From contig NZ_BBNB01000001.1 in the NCBI RefSeq assembly GCF_000759835.1, forward strand, positions 835,270-899,269: a stretch of DNA of 64,000 nucleotides. Reading direction: 5' to 3'. The translations under genes were made by a program, and so were the position numbers. The first letter of the stretch is position 1, and each line of letters opens with the position of its first letter. Positions 20,737 to 30,969 of this stretch are shown here, in pieces. The notes beneath the pieces were generated by a model. The model was not told the origin of the DNA. It saw nothing but the letters and a program-made list of their open reading frames with translations, and searched no databases. The stretch is from Citrobacter sedlakii NBRC 105722 (GTDB lineage Bacteria; Pseudomonadota; Gammaproteobacteria; Enterobacterales; Enterobacteriaceae).

Positions 20737-20773
20737 GTTGATGTACATCAACAAAGGAAGCCAGCAGGCTTCC
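20737..20773 (-). terminator. Terminator of bcr with adjacent perfect palindrome
   Basis: On the minus strand, GGAAGCC (20773-20767) pairs with GGCTTCC (20762-20756) around TGCT, followed by TTTGTT. Overlapping the tail is a perfect 16-bp palindrome GTTGATGTACATCAAC at 20737-20752, which may form a second hairpin or be a protein-binding site. Confidence 0.65.
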
Positions 20774-20788
20774 ATGTTGTGTCTGCGA

Positions 20789-21979
20789 TCACCGTTTTTT
20801 CGGACGGCTTGCATAGAGGTAAAACAAAATTGAACAGGTCGCACAAAACGCGATCGACCAAATCATCGGCCACGCCGAGTTAAACGTGGCCAGAGAGAGC
20901 AATGCGCCTACCACCGCGCCAATGCCAAAACGGAAGGTCCCCGCCAGCGACGACGCGGTTCCCGCCATGTGAGGAAACTCGTCAAGAATAACCGCCATAG
21001 CATTGGAAGAGATCATCGATACGCAGCCGACAAAGACCGCCACGCCCAGCACCAGCGACCAGAACCCGACCCCTGCCAGCGCGCTAACCACCATCCATAC
21101 CGCCATTGCCAGTTGGATCCACAATCCCGTTCGGAACATATTCAGCGCGCCGATACGTCGCACGAAGCGGCTGTTAATGATCGTCATGATAAACAAAAAG
21201 ACGATATTCAGAGCGAAGTAGTAGCCAAAGTGCTGCGGGGAGACGTGGTTAATCTCGATATAAACGAAAGGCCCGGCGCTCAGGAAGGAGAACATGCCGG
21301 CAAAGCTAAAGCCGCTCGCCAGCATATAGCTCAGCACACGCTTATGCCGAAACAGCGACGCAAAGTTGCCAATCGTGGTGCGAATATGAAACGGCTGGCG
21401 CTTTTCAACCGGTAGCGTCTCTTTGATCAACACCGCGATCATTACCGATGCCAGCACCGCCGCCACCGCGAGGATCCAGAAAATAGAATGCCAGCTCAAC
21501 CACACCAGCACCCAACCGCCGATAATCGGCGCCATTAACGGGGCGATAGTGGTCACCAGCATCACAAAGGACATCATGCGGGAGAATTCATCTTTTGGAT
21601 ACATATCGCGCATCAGCGCGTTGATCACCACGCTGGCCGCGGCTGCCGCCAGACCGTGAAAGAAACGCATCACGATGAGCTGATCGATGGTTTGCGCCAG
21701 CGCACAGGCCACCGCCGCTGCCGCGAACACCAGCGTCCCGCCCAGGATCACCGGCTTGCGCCCCAGACTGTCCGCCATAGGCCCATACAGCAACTGACCC
21801 AGCGCAAAACCAAGGATATAGGTGCTCAGCGTCATCTGCGCGCTGCCCGCAGGCACGCCAAACTGTTCCGAGATCACCGGAAGCGCCGGAAGATACATGT
21901 CAATCGACAGCGGCATCAGCATGGCCAGCAGGCCGAGAATAAAGACGATGGCAAGGGACGAACGCTGCCGGGTGGTCAC
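20789..21979 (-). CDS. bcr: Bicyclomycin/multidrug efflux MFS transporter Bcr
   Basis: Drug:H+ antiporter of the DHA1 family in the inner membrane, 396 residues, twelve hydrophobic segments. Family motifs are [13 protein letters not shown] in helix 1 (about 23-35) and the motif A loop [17 protein letters not shown] (about 65-81). E. coli Bcr exports bicyclomycin, sulfathiazole and cysteine or dipeptides. It lies downstream of rsuA on the same strand with a 32-bp gap, suggesting a shared transcript. Confidence 0.93.
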   Translation of the reverse strand: MTTRQRSSLAIVFILGLLAMLMPLSIDMYLPALPVISEQFGVPAGSAQMTLSTYILGFALGQLLYGPMADSLGRKPVILGGTLVFAAAAVACALAQTIDQLIVMRFFHGLAAAAASVVINALMRDMYPKDEFSRMMSFVMLVTTIAPLMAPIIGGWVLVWLSWHSIFWILAVAAVLASVMIAVLIKETLPVEKRQPFHIRTTIGNFASLFRHKRVLSYMLASGFSFAGMFSFLSAGPFVYIEINHVSPQHFGYYFALNIVFLFIMTIINSRFVRRIGALNMFRTGLWIQLAMAVWMVVSALAGVGFWSLVLGVAVFVGCVSMISSNAMAVILDEFPHMAGTASSLAGTFRFGIGAVVGALLSLATFNSAWPMIWSIAFCATCSILFYLYASRPKKR

Positions 21980-22011
21980 AAATTAGCTCCTGAATATATC
22001 AATGCGGGGGC

Positions 22012-22707
22012 TTAACCCACGCTGGCAATTTCTTCTTCAGTCAAGGGGCGATACTCGCCTGGCGCAAGGTCAGCATCAAGGGCGATAGCGCCGATCCGCT
22101 CACGGTGCAGCGCCACCACATGATTACCGACCGCGGCGAACATGCGTTTCACCTGATGATAACGCCCTTCGCTGATGGTCAGACGTACCTGGGTCGGCGT
22201 AATAATCTCAAGCGTTGCCGGTTTCGTCAGATCTTTCTCGTTATGCAACTGCACGCCTTTGGCGAATTGATCCGCGGTGTCGTCGGCCACCGGCGATTCA
22301 AGGGTGACAAGGTACGTTTTTTCGCAATGATGGCGAGGAGAAGTGATGCGGTGCGACCATTGACCATCGTCGGTCATCAGCACCAGACCGGTAGTGTCTA
22401 TGTCCAGCCGTCCTGCGGCATGTAACTTGTACGCAACCGGCTCATCGAGGAAGTAGAGCACGGTCGGATGATCCGGATCGTCTGTCGAGCAAACATAGCC
22501 CTGCGGTTTATTGAGCATGAAGTAACGGGGTCCGTGCTGCTGGACCAGCGTGTTGCCGTCATATTCAACATTGTGCTCCGGCAGCAGTTTGAACGCAGCG
22601 TTGCGGACAATCTCACCATCCACGGTAATACGGTTAGCGCGGATCTCACGCCCGGCAATAGCGCGGCTGACGCCGAGTTGCTGAGCGATAAATTTATCAA
22701 GTCGCAT
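22012..22707 (-). CDS. rsuA: 16S rRNA pseudouridine(516) synthase RsuA
   Basis: Makes pseudouridine 516 in 16S rRNA. With the ATG at 22707 it has 231 residues, the E. coli length; the open frame runs 30 codons further upstream but without homology. An N-terminal S4 RNA-binding domain ([20 protein letters not shown]) precedes the catalytic domain with the RsuA-family signature [17 protein letters not shown], where Asp102 or nearby is the nucleophile. Confidence 0.95.
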   Translation of the reverse strand: MRLDKFIAQQLGVSRAIAGREIRANRITVDGEIVRNAAFKLLPEHNVEYDGNTLVQQHGPRYFMLNKPQGYVCSTDDPDHPTVLYFLDEPVAYKLHAAGRLDIDTTGLVLMTDDGQWSHRITSPRHHCEKTYLVTLESPVADDTADQFAKGVQLHNEKDLTKPATLEIITPTQVRLTISEGRYHQVKRMFAAVGNHVVALHRERIGAIALDADLAPGEYRPLTEEEIASVG

Positions 22708-22857
22708 GAGTTTGATTTTGCCTGTAAAAATACGGGAAACGGGCAATGTGCCCGAAAGTGGCGTCGTTATTTGCCCAGTATAGCGGGCTAACAACATCCC
22801 TCAAGGGAAAACGATTCGTGGCATACTATACCCGAGTTCGTTACGCATTGTGAGACC

Positions 22858-24618
22858 ATGATTTTTACACTTCGTCCCTACCAACAGGAAGCCGTGGACG
22901 CCACGCTCAACCATTTCCGCCGCCACGGTACGCCAGCGGTCATCGTCCTCCCTACCGGCGCGGGCAAAAGCCTGGTGATCGCCGAACTGGCCCATGTCGC
23001 CAAAGGGCGCGTGCTGGTGCTGGCCCACGTCAAAGAACTGGTCGCGCAGAACCACGCTAAATACCGCGCGCTGGGGCTGGAGGCCGATATTTTCGCCGCC
23101 GGGCTGAAGCGCAAAGAGAGTCAGGGGAAAGTGGTGTTCGGCAGCGTACAATCTGTCGCGCGCAATCTTGACGCTTTCCAGGGCGAATTTTCGCTGTTGA
23201 TCGTCGATGAATGCCATCGGATCGGCGACGATGAAGAAAGCCAGTATCAGCAAATTCTGGCCCACCTGACAGAAGTGAACCCTCACCTGCGCCTGCTGGG
23301 GCTGACCGCCACCCCGTTTCGCCTGGGTAAAGGCTGGATTTATCAGTTCCATTATCACGGCATGGTGCGCGGCAACGAAAAGGCGCTGTTTCGCGACTGC
23401 ATTTATGAGTTACCGCTGCGCTATATGATCAAACACGGTTATCTGACGCCGCCGGAGCGTCTGGATATGCCTGTCGTACAGTATGACTTCAGCCGTCTGC
23501 AGGCGCAGAGCAACGGTCTGTTTAGCGAAGCCGACCTGAACCGCGAGCTAAAAAAGCAGCAGCGCATTACGCCGCATATCATCAGCCAGATCGTCGAATT
23601 TGCCCAACGCCGTAAAGGCGTGATGATTTTCGCCGCCACCGTAGAGCACGCCAAAGAGATCGTCGGACTGCTGCCCGCTACGGACGCCGCACTGATTACC
23701 GGCGACACGCCAGGCGCGGATCGCGATGCGCTCATTGATGCTTTCAAAGCGCAGCGTTTTCGCTACCTGGTGAATGTTTCCGTCTTAACCACCGGTTTTG
23801 ATGCGCCGCATGTCGATCTGATCGCCATTCTTCGCCCAACCGAGTCGGTCAGCCTGTATCAGCAGATCGTCGGGCGCGGTTTGCGCCTTGCGCCAGGAAA
23901 AACCGACTGCCTGATTCTGGATTACGCCGGAAACCCGCACGACCTATATTCCCCGGAGGTTGGAAGTCCAAAAGGCAAAAGTGACAACGTGCCGGTGCAG
24001 GTGTTCTGCCCCGCCTGCGGATTCGCCAATACTTTCTGGGGGAAAACCACCGCAGACGGTACGCTGATCGAGCATTTTGGCCGCCGTTGCCAGGGCTGGT
24101 TCGAGGATGATGAAGGGCTTCGCGAACAGTGTGACTTCCGCTTTCGTTTCAAAAACTGCCCGCATTGCAACGCCGAAAATGACATTGCCGCCCGCCGCTG
24201 CCGCGAATGCGACGCCGTGCTGGTCGATCCCGACGATATGTTGAAGGCGGCGCTGAAACTGAAAGACGCGCTGGTGTTGCGCTGTAGCGGTATGGCCTTG
24301 CAGCACGGTCAGGATGAGAAAGGCGAGTGGCTGAAAATCACTTACTATGACGAAGACGGCGCAGACGTTAGCGAACGTTTTCGTCTGCAAACGCCCGCCC
24401 AGCGCACCGCCTTTGAGCAACTGTTTATTCGCCCGCATACCCGCACGCCGGGCGTTCCGCTACGCTGGATCACCGCCGCGGATATCCTGGCGCAGCAGCC
24501 GCTGCTGCGCCACCCCGATTTTGTGGTCGCGCGGATGAAAGGCCAGTACTGGCAGGTGCGTGAAAAAGTGTTCGATTACGAAGGACGCTTTCGCCGGGCG
24601 CATGAATTGCGCGGTTAA
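22858..24618 (+). CDS. radD: DNA repair helicase-like ATPase RadD (YejH)
   Basis: Superfamily 2 helicase-like protein that acts with SSB and RecA in double-strand break repair. It has 586 residues. Motif I LPTGAGKS (about 31-38), motif II DECH (about 118-121), motif III TATPFR and motif [10 protein letters not shown] are present. The C-terminal part has zinc-binding cysteine clusters, CPACGF and CPHCNAEND...CRECDAV. It is divergent from rsuA with a 150-bp gap for both promoters. Confidence 0.94.
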   Translation: MIFTLRPYQQEAVDATLNHFRRHGTPAVIVLPTGAGKSLVIAELAHVAKGRVLVLAHVKELVAQNHAKYRALGLEADIFAAGLKRKESQGKVVFGSVQSVARNLDAFQGEFSLLIVDECHRIGDDEESQYQQILAHLTEVNPHLRLLGLTATPFRLGKGWIYQFHYHGMVRGNEKALFRDCIYELPLRYMIKHGYLTPPERLDMPVVQYDFSRLQAQSNGLFSEADLNRELKKQQRITPHIISQIVEFAQRRKGVMIFAATVEHAKEIVGLLPATDAALITGDTPGADRDALIDAFKAQRFRYLVNVSVLTTGFDAPHVDLIAILRPTESVSLYQQIVGRGLRLAPGKTDCLILDYAGNPHDLYSPEVGSPKGKSDNVPVQVFCPACGFANTFWGKTTADGTLIEHFGRRCQGWFEDDEGLREQCDFRFRFKNCPHCNAENDIAARRCRECDAVLVDPDDMLKAALKLKDALVLRCSGMALQHGQDEKGEWLKITYYDEDGADVSERFRLQTPAQRTAFEQLFIRPHTRTPGVPLRWITAADILAQQPLLRHPDFVVARMKGQYWQVREKVFDYEGRFRRAHELRG

Positions 24619-24742
24619 TCGTAGTTTTGATTGATGTGCCGGGCGTTTGAGTATAGAATCTCGCCCGCTTTTGCATACGCAAAGCAGATCACTTACCTGT
24701 TGCTGGGTCGCCTGTAGCAGGAATTATTAAAGAGAGATTTAA
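24619..24742 (+). promoter_or_regulatory. Promoter and leader of rplY
   Basis: The gap contains a TATAGAAT-like -10 box near 24651 and a leader of some 80 nt ending in AAAGAGAG before the ATG. In E. coli L25 represses its own mRNA by binding the rplY leader; the sequence here is suited to that but I have not folded it. Confidence 0.5.
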
Positions 24743-25027
<285 letters not shown>

Positions 25028-25049
25028 TCGCCAACACGTCGAAGAGAAA

Positions 25050-25073
25050 CCCCGCCGCGGCGGGGTTTTTTTA
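25050..25073 (+). terminator. Rho-independent terminator of rplY
   Basis: CCCCGC (25050-25055), loop CGCG, GCGGGG (25060-25065), then seven T residues. It lies between convergent rplY and yejK. Confidence 0.92.
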
Positions 25074-25079
25074 TGTCTG

Positions 25080-26087
25080 TTAATTCCCACCCGATGTGCG
25101 GCGCTGCAACTGGTCGCGCAGGTTCGGCGGCGTACCTTTAATGGTCAGCGTATCGGTAGCCGGATCCCAGAAAATTCGCTCGCCTAATAACATCGCGTCA
25201 AAATTAATGGTCAACCCGCCGCCGCTGCCGGCATATTTGGTCAACTGGCGCAGGGTGCTGCGATCCGCCGGGAAACTTTCTTCCAGCGCGTAACCTTTTT
25301 CGGCGGTAAACTCGCTGAAGCTCACTTCACTGACGCCGGAAAGCTCTTTTGACAGCGACTCCAGCTCGATCTCTTCTCCGGCCTGCAGCTGTTCACTGCA
25401 GTAGCTGTAAACCTGCTGACGCACATTCTGGCGTTCGGCTTTGTCAAGCTGCGCCTCTGCGGTGAAGTCATCGACGGCCTGCAGCAGTCCGCGGTTTTGC
25501 GCTTTGGCGTTCAGCCCTTCGCTGGCGCCAAGAAAATCCATAAAGAAATCGGCGACTTTGCGCCCTACCCGCCCTTTCAGGAAGGTCAGATAACGGGTGG
25601 ACTCCGGGTTGGTTTCCCATTCGGTGAGATCAATACGCGCCACAATATCCGCATGATTAATATCCAGATAGTGCGTCGGGTTGATATCCAGGTTTTCATT
25701 TACACGCATGCTGCTTAAATTGTTCAGCACCGCCACCAGCAGGTACTCTACCGCCAGATAGCGATAGTGGCAGAACAGGACGATACCGCCGTCCGCAAAA
25801 GGATACTTCGCTAACTCATCGCGTAAACGGCCGGTCGCCGCACGGCTAAAGGCGAGAAAATCCTCCTCCCCCTGACGCTGCAACCGCAGCGCTTGCGCCA
25901 GTTCACTTTCTTCGCTGAACAGGCCATACGCTTTATTTTTCGCGCTATAGACCCGGTGCAACTCGGCCACCATCTCAACAACGGTGTTTGTCGGTTCCAG
26001 TAATGAATCGCGCAAGACCAGCTCAAGGTTTTGCTCATCGCGTTTGATAAGCTGGTGCAGGGCAATCTGGTTGATATCCAGACTCAT
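25080..26087 (-). CDS. yejK: Nucleoid-associated protein YejK (NdpA)
   Basis: Conserved 37-kDa nucleoid-associated protein, 335 residues, starting [23 protein letters not shown]. The whole length matches the NA37/YejK family. It binds DNA and interacts with topoisomerase IV and gyrase in E. coli. It is divergent from yejL, with a 181-bp promoter region. Confidence 0.95.
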   Translation of the reverse strand: MSLDINQIALHQLIKRDEQNLELVLRDSLLEPTNTVVEMVAELHRVYSAKNKAYGLFSEESELAQALRLQRQGEEDFLAFSRAATGRLRDELAKYPFADGGIVLFCHYRYLAVEYLLVAVLNNLSSMRVNENLDINPTHYLDINHADIVARIDLTEWETNPESTRYLTFLKGRVGRKVADFFMDFLGASEGLNAKAQNRGLLQAVDDFTAEAQLDKAERQNVRQQVYSYCSEQLQAGEEIELESLSKELSGVSEVSFSEFTAEKGYALEESFPADRSTLRQLTKYAGSGGGLTINFDAMLLGERIFWDPATDTLTIKGTPPNLRDQLQRRTSGGN

Positions 26088-26268
26088 GATAAACTCTCCT
26101 TTAAGACCGGGCGGTATTCAACCACCACCCGCGAAGCGACGCAACAGAAGATGCCGCGCCGTTTTGCCTTTAGCACAGTAATGCGAATTATTTGCGGATA
26201 AAAAAGCGGAAAAAAAACTGCTGCTACGGTAATATGTTGCCCTTTCATGAACAAACTGATTTCGATTT

Positions 26269-26496
26269 ATGCCACAAATCTCCCGCTACAGTGACGAACA
26301 CGTTGAACAGATGCTCACCGAGATGCTCAACGTACTGGAAAAACATAAGGCGCCGACTGACCTTTCCCTGATGGTGTTGGGAAACATGGTCACTAACCTT
26401 ATCAACACCAGCATTGCCCCGGCTCAGCGCCAGGCGATAGCCAACTCTTTTGCCCGCGCGTTGCAGTCTTCGATCAACGACGACAAAGCGCACTAA
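26269..26496 (+). CDS. yejL: YejL, small conserved protein (UPF0352)
   Basis: A 75-residue helical protein [20 protein letters not shown]... with no known catalytic motif, of the UPF0352 family. It lies 30 bp upstream of yejM and is probably cotranscribed with it. Confidence 0.93.
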   Translation: MPQISRYSDEHVEQMLTEMLNVLEKHKAPTDLSLMVLGNMVTNLINTSIAPAQRQAIANSFARALQSSINDDKAH

Positions 26497-26526
26497 AGCC
26501 GACTTCGGGGAAACGAACGACACGTT

Positions 26527-28287
26527 ATGGTAACTCATCGTCAGCGCTACCGTGAAAAAGTCTCCCAGATGGTTAGCTGGGGACACTGGTTTGCACTGTT
26601 CAATATCCTGCTGGCTATTGCGCTCGGCAGCCGTTACCTGTTTGTCGCCGACTGGCCGACAACGCTGGCCGGTCGCGTTTACTCGTATGTGAGTATCGTC
26701 GGGCATTTCAGCTTTCTGGTGTTTGCCGCCTATCTGCTGATCCTGTTCCCGTTGACGTTTATCGTCATTTCCCAGAGGCTGATGCGTTTCCTGTCAGCCA
26801 TTCTGGCAACCGCCGGGATGACGCTGTTGTTGATCGACAGCGAAGTCTTTACCCGTTTCCACTTGCATCTTAATCCCATCGTCTGGGAACTGGTGATTAA
26901 CCCTGACCAGAATGAGATGGCGCGGGACTGGCAGCTAATGTTTATCAGCGTGCCCGTGATCCTGCTGATTGAGATGCTGTTCGCCACCTGGAGCTGGCAG
27001 AAGCTGCGCAGCCTGACGCGGCGCCGACATTACGCCAGGCCGCTGGCCGCCTTCTTTTTCGTGTCGTTTATTGCCTCGCACGTGGTGTATATCTGGGCCG
27101 ACGCGAATTTTTATCGCCCGATAACCATGCAGCGCGCCAACCTGCCGCTGTCTTATCCGATGACAGCGCGCCGTTTTCTGGAAAAACACGGCCTGCTGGA
27201 CGCGCAGGAGTATCAGCGTCGTCTGGTTGAGCAGGGTAATCCGGAAGCCGTTTCCGTTCAGTATCCGCTGAGCGAATTGCGTTACCGCGACATGGGGACC
27301 GGACAAAACGTGCTGTTGATCACCGTCGACGGCCTGAACTATTCGCGTTATGAAAAGCAGATGCCAGCCCTTGCCGGATTTGCCGAACAAAACATTGCCT
27401 TCACGCGCCATATGAGTTCCGGCAACGCTACTGACAACGGTATCTTTGGCCTGTTCTACGGCGTCTCGCCGAGTTATATGGACGGCATTTTATCCACCCG
27501 CACGCCAGCCGCGCTGATCACGGCGCTCAATCAGCAAGGCTACCAGTTGGGACTGTTCTCCTCCGACGGTTTTACCAGTCCGCTGTATCGCCAGGCGCTG
27601 CTGTCAGACTTCTCAATGCCGAGCGTGCAAACGCAGTCCGACGAGCAAACCGCCAGCCAATGGATCAACTGGTTAGGGCGTTACGCCCAGGAAGATAACC
27701 GCTGGTTCTCGTGGGTTTCGTTTAACGGCACCAACGTGGATGAAGATAATCAAAAGAATTTTGTCCGCCGTTACGCCCGTGCCGCTGGTGATGTCGATAA
27801 ACAGATAAACCGGGTACTCGGCGCCCTGCGCGAGTCCGGTAAACTGGACAACACGGTCGTCATTATCACTGCGGGTCGGGGTGTTCCGTTGAGCGAGGAA
27901 CAGCGCAACTTCGACTGGTCGCGTGGACATCTGCAGGTTCCGTTGATCATTCACTGGCCGGGCACCCCCGCCCAACGAATTAACAGCCTGACCGATCATA
28001 CGGATGTGATGACCACGCTGATGCAGCGACTGCTGCATGTAAGCACCCCTGCCAATGAATATTCCCAGGGGCAGGATCTGTTTAACGCCAACCGTCGCCA
28101 CTACTGGGTAACCGCAGCGGATGGCAATACGCTGGCGATCACCACGGCGGACATGACATTGGTGCTGAACAGTAATGGCAAGTATCAGACGTATGATTTA
28201 CGCGGCGAGAAGATCAAAGATCAGAAGCCGCAGCTAAGCCTGCTGCTACAGGTCCTCACGGATGAGAAACGTTTTATCGCTAACTGA
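26527..28287 (+). CDS. yejM: Inner-membrane LPS-synthesis regulator YejM (PbgA/LapC)
   Basis: Essential inner-membrane protein that senses lipopolysaccharide and controls LpxC turnover through LapB and FtsH. It has 586 residues. Five membrane helices occupy about residues 20-190, followed by a basic linker and a periplasmic sulfatase/alkaline-phosphatase-fold domain. That domain has NVLLITVDGLNYSRYE near 258 and a shortened, catalytically atypical active site, as in the family. It is the last core gene before proL. Confidence 0.95.
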   Translation: MVTHRQRYREKVSQMVSWGHWFALFNILLAIALGSRYLFVADWPTTLAGRVYSYVSIVGHFSFLVFAAYLLILFPLTFIVISQRLMRFLSAILATAGMTLLLIDSEVFTRFHLHLNPIVWELVINPDQNEMARDWQLMFISVPVILLIEMLFATWSWQKLRSLTRRRHYARPLAAFFFVSFIASHVVYIWADANFYRPITMQRANLPLSYPMTARRFLEKHGLLDAQEYQRRLVEQGNPEAVSVQYPLSELRYRDMGTGQNVLLITVDGLNYSRYEKQMPALAGFAEQNIAFTRHMSSGNATDNGIFGLFYGVSPSYMDGILSTRTPAALITALNQQGYQLGLFSSDGFTSPLYRQALLSDFSMPSVQTQSDEQTASQWINWLGRYAQEDNRWFSWVSFNGTNVDEDNQKNFVRRYARAAGDVDKQINRVLGALRESGKLDNTVVIITAGRGVPLSEEQRNFDWSRGHLQVPLIIHWPGTPAQRINSLTDHTDVMTTLMQRLLHVSTPANEYSQGQDLFNANRRHYWVTAADGNTLAITTADMTLVLNSNGKYQTYDLRGEKIKDQKPQLSLLLQVLTDEKRFIAN

Positions 28288-28360
28288 TTTATAATTAATC
28301 AGTTAGCGGGATGTCCCCTTGCATTCGGTGTGGAAAGCGGTAGTATTAGCACCCACGAGT

Positions 28361-28437
28361 CGGCACGTAGCGCAGCCTGGTAGCGCACCGTCATGGGGTG
28401 TCGGGGGTCGGAGGTTCAAATCCTCTCGTGCCGACCA
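28361..28437 (+). tRNA. proL: tRNA-Pro (anticodon GGG)
   Basis: A 77-nt cloverleaf: acceptor stem CGGCACG pairs with CGTGCCG, discriminator A, encoded CCA at 28435-28437, T loop GGTTCAAATCC. The anticodon loop ATGGGGT gives anticodon GGG, reading CCC. It marks the left border of the T6SS island; proL is a known insertion point in enterobacteria, but no att repeat of its 3' end is visible in the rest of the window. Confidence 0.96.
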
Positions 28438-28485
28438 ATCAAATTTTTGAACACATAACAGATGTAAGTGTGTTCATTACCCCAC

Positions 28486-28522
28486 GAAAAAACAGCGAGT
28501 GTAATCACTCGCTGTTTTTTTT
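28486..28522. terminator. Bidirectional terminator between proL and the T6SS operon
   Basis: A 10-bp perfect stem ACAGCGAGTG/CACTCGCTGT (28492-28501, 28506-28515) has a 4-nt loop, with a T run on the right and an A run on the left. It can end both proL transcription (+) and the vasL end of the T6SS operon (-). Confidence 0.9.
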
Positions 28523-28543
28523 GGCTGAATGATGATCCGGTTA

Positions 28544-29905
28544 CTACGGTTTGTGTTCTTTTATCAGCGCGTAACGAGTCATAAGCTGCTGTAAATGCTG
28601 TTCCGCCTGGCTTTGCTGCGCCGCAGGCCAGGGTTGCCCTTCCGGCAGGAGTGCAAGCTGGCGCAGTTTTTCCTCGAGCGGCACAGCGCGGTTAAATGAC
28701 TGCGTCATGGTAAAGACAGCCGACTTCAGTTCGCTGACCGTCATGTACTTCCCTTTCTGCTCGTCCAGCGCGTTCAACCGGTTCGCCAACTGTTGTAACT
28801 GCGTCATTCCCTGATGCCAGCCGTTGAGATTTTCTCCAGGAAGCGCCGACGCGGTAAGTTGCTGCTGCCACTGCTGCGCCAGCGGCTTTGCCTGTTCCGG
28901 CCACAGGATAAGCGCCTGTTGCACCAGACTGTCGCCGTAGCGGATAACCCAGTCTGGTTTTAACTGCGCAAGCCGTGCAAGCTGCTGCTGTGTCTGTTTG
29001 ATACCCGTTTCCGGTGACGGAGAGGACTGCCGGAAAGACTGTAATTGTTCATCCGAAAGCGCGGCAGGTAAAGGCGCAAGCGTTGCCGCAAACTGCCCCT
29101 TCGCCGGGTCCGCATTATGCATCATTTGCCATCCCCAGACCGCCGCGCCAGCCAGCGCCATCATCGTCAGCATCCCTGCGGCGAATGGCTTCCAGAGTTT
29201 TACCGGTAGCGGAGAGTCTGTCACCACCTGCACATTCGGCAGCGGTTCAGGCTGCGCGACATAAACCCATTTGACGCCTTCAGCAGGCGCCGTCAGGCCG
29301 GGCGACCTTACGGCATCACCCGGTACGCACACGCCGGCGGACGGCGCGTTTTCGGTATCGCCATCGCTGTTTTCCAGCCGCACCGCGACGTTATGCAGTT
29401 GAGTACGCAGGGCATCAAGCTGACTGGCGTGTTTCAGTTCCAGCCGCTGTAACACGCCACCCAGCGCGTTCAGATGTTCCTCCGCCTGGTACAGCTGGCT
29501 GAGATCGGCATAGCGCAGCGTCAGGGTACGCATCACCTGCTGTAGCCGTTTACTGAGCGCACTGAGAATTTCCATCCGCGCATGCACGGGTTGCGGCCAC
29601 AGATTGCCCCACTGTCGGGAGAGAAGCGCGTCCAGTATCGCCAGCCCCTCATTCATGCCGTACAGCCCGGCCAGATGGGTGCGCGCGAGCGTGTACCAGG
29701 CAGCGGTCTGCAACTCCACGCCATTATGCTCAAACAGCGACAGGCAGAGTGTTTCTGCATGTGGCCAGTTGACGTCGGGGCGCGCCGGGTGGGTCAGTTT
29801 GTTCATTTCATCGCGGAGTGCGGCGTAATCCGCAAGCGTGCGCGGGTCACCGCCGGTGTTAAGGTGGCGTTCAGAAAGGGTTGTCATCGTCAGGGCTTCA
29901 TTCAA
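28544..29905 (-). CDS. vasL: T6SS VasL/ImpA_N-type membrane protein
   Basis: A 453-residue T6SS accessory protein. The N-terminal half carries an ImpA_N-like (TssA family) domain with helical repeats (WYTLARTHLAGLYGMNEGL near 70-88, RQWGNLWPQPVHARME near 97-112). A single membrane helix follows near 240-260 (PFAAGMLTMMALAGAAVWGW), then a helical C-terminal domain. The domain order is that of VasL-type proteins found in enterobacterial T6SS clusters beside a true TssA; their job is thought to concern sheath assembly at the envelope. An ATG at 29887 (MTTLSERH) is an alternative start. It follows tssE by 9 bp. Confidence 0.82.
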   Translation of the reverse strand: MNEALTMTTLSERHLNTGGDPRTLADYAALRDEMNKLTHPARPDVNWPHAETLCLSLFEHNGVELQTAAWYTLARTHLAGLYGMNEGLAILDALLSRQWGNLWPQPVHARMEILSALSKRLQQVMRTLTLRYADLSQLYQAEEHLNALGGVLQRLELKHASQLDALRTQLHNVAVRLENSDGDTENAPSAGVCVPGDAVRSPGLTAPAEGVKWVYVAQPEPLPNVQVVTDSPLPVKLWKPFAAGMLTMMALAGAAVWGWQMMHNADPAKGQFAATLAPLPAALSDEQLQSFRQSSPSPETGIKQTQQQLARLAQLKPDWVIRYGDSLVQQALILWPEQAKPLAQQWQQQLTASALPGENLNGWHQGMTQLQQLANRLNALDEQKGKYMTVSELKSAVFTMTQSFNRAVPLEEKLRQLALLPEGQPWPAAQQSQAEQHLQQLMTRYALIKEHKP

Positions 29906-29914
29906 AGAGAGGAA

Positions 29915-30364
29915 TTAAATCGCCGCGCGGGCATCCAGGTACTGTTGTTGCTTCAGATGGCGGATGAGCACTCTGCCTTCAGGCATAAATTCGGTGCCGT
30001 AGCGCACCAGCCCGATCCCCTTCAGCTCCGCGTCGATGGCGTAGCGTAACTCGCCAGGCACTTGCTGTTCGAGTAAAGTGACATTGAGTGACTGTAAACG
30101 AGGTTCATACTTGAGCAGGACACCGGCCAACGTATCGATAAGTTCATGGGCTGTCCCAGGCATACCTTGGAGAATTTTGGTCATATCGGGCAAACCATAA
30201 TCTGGTAGATGGGATACGGTACCGGCGCGGGCATTCAAAATACGCTGGATGTTATCCAGTACTGATAAAATGACCTGGTCTTCTTCGTTTATCACTTCAA
30301 GCGAAAGATCCCCTGTAAAGTTGCCAGTAAGAATTTCATATAAAGAAGGTGATTTTCGATCCAT
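29915..30364 (-). CDS. tssE: T6SS baseplate subunit TssE (gp25-like)
   Basis: Homologue of phage T4 gp25, a wedge component of the T6SS baseplate. From the ATG at 30364, which has a good AGGAAAG site, it has 149 residues: MDRKSPSLYEILTGNF... An upstream extension of 32 residues has no homology. The gp25/GPW region with VLDNIQRILNARAGTVSHLPDYGLPD (shortened here) spans about 40-70. It is separated from tssJ, tssG and tssF by the vgrG cassette array, although these normally lie together. Confidence 0.93.
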   Translation of the reverse strand: MDRKSPSLYEILTGNFTGDLSLEVINEEDQVILSVLDNIQRILNARAGTVSHLPDYGLPDMTKILQGMPGTAHELIDTLAGVLLKYEPRLQSLNVTLLEQQVPGELRYAIDAELKGIGLVRYGTEFMPEGRVLIRHLKQQQYLDARAAI

Positions 30365-30452
30365 AATTGATACTTTCCTGCATGCTATTCTGATAATTAA
30401 TAAGACAAAACAATTTCCGGTGTGTCTGGTCGCCAACGGTCTGATTTTTTCA

Positions 30453-30746
30453 TTAAACACCTAAATATTCATTATAAGTTAAATTGACGTCATACACTGA
30501 TTCATTTTCGAACCCGCATTCAGGGTAGTAGATGAGGTCAGAAACATATGATTCGGAGAAATTCAACCCTAATAATCTAAGAGCATAACCTTGCAAAGCC
30601 TCATTCCCTTCAGCTATCCATATAAAATCTTTTCTTTGTTTCGCATGATAAAAAACCATTTTAACAATCTTTTCCGTAAAAATCCATGTATGATAGTCAC
30701 GGAAGGCAAACATCGTAAAAGCGCACCTATTCCACTTTACTATCAA
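30453..30746 (-). CDS. Small protein, possible immunity gene (3' part)
   Basis: An open frame of 97 codons from a TTG at 30746, overlapping the stop of the preceding frame (TTGA), so the two may be coupled or may be one gene broken by a frameshift. The sequence contains FAFRDYHTWIFTEKIV and, near the C-terminus, SDLIYYPECG. The heptapeptide SDLIYYP also occurs in colicin E9-type immunity proteins. The rest does not convincingly match that family. AT content is high, as for other toxin-immunity genes in the island. Function is unproven. Confidence 0.45.
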   Translation of the reverse strand: MIVKWNRCAFTMFAFRDYHTWIFTEKIVKMVFYHAKQRKDFIWIAEGNEALQGYALRLLGLNFSESYVSDLIYYPECGFENESVYDVNLTYNEYLGV

Positions 30747-30955
30747 ATATTCACTTTGCCAGATGTTTCGTCGGACCCGATATCTATGCGATTAGTTAAT
30801 TCCTCAGCAATTCCTGGAATCGTTAAAGGCTTACTGCACTCATTGGTTTCGAGGCAAATGCTTAAATCTCCACCTCTAGGGTGGACGTTAACTTTAATAA
30901 TGTCAACCATGCGCTTATTCAAATAACCATCAGGATAGTTTCCTTTAAAATTCAC
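30743..30955 (-). CDS. Small protein, possible immunity gene (5' part)
   Basis: Seventy codons from a GTG at 30955, 14 bp after the end of the degenerate toxin-like frame, ending GSDETSGKVNI. I do not recognise the family. Position directly after a toxin remnant suggests an immunity role; a one-base frameshift near 30745 would join it with the next frame into a protein of about 167 residues. Confidence 0.4.
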   Translation of the reverse strand: MNFKGNYPDGYLNKRMVDIIKVNVHPRGGDLSICLETNECSKPLTIPGIAEELTNRIDIGSDETSGKVNI

Positions 30956-30969
30956 TTACTTTCGAAGAT

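Noticed and set aside
28438..28490. Inverted repeat GAACACA...TGTGTTC after proL considered as an att site
   Set aside because: No second copy is present in the window and the repeat is short; it may only be part of the tRNA transcript end.
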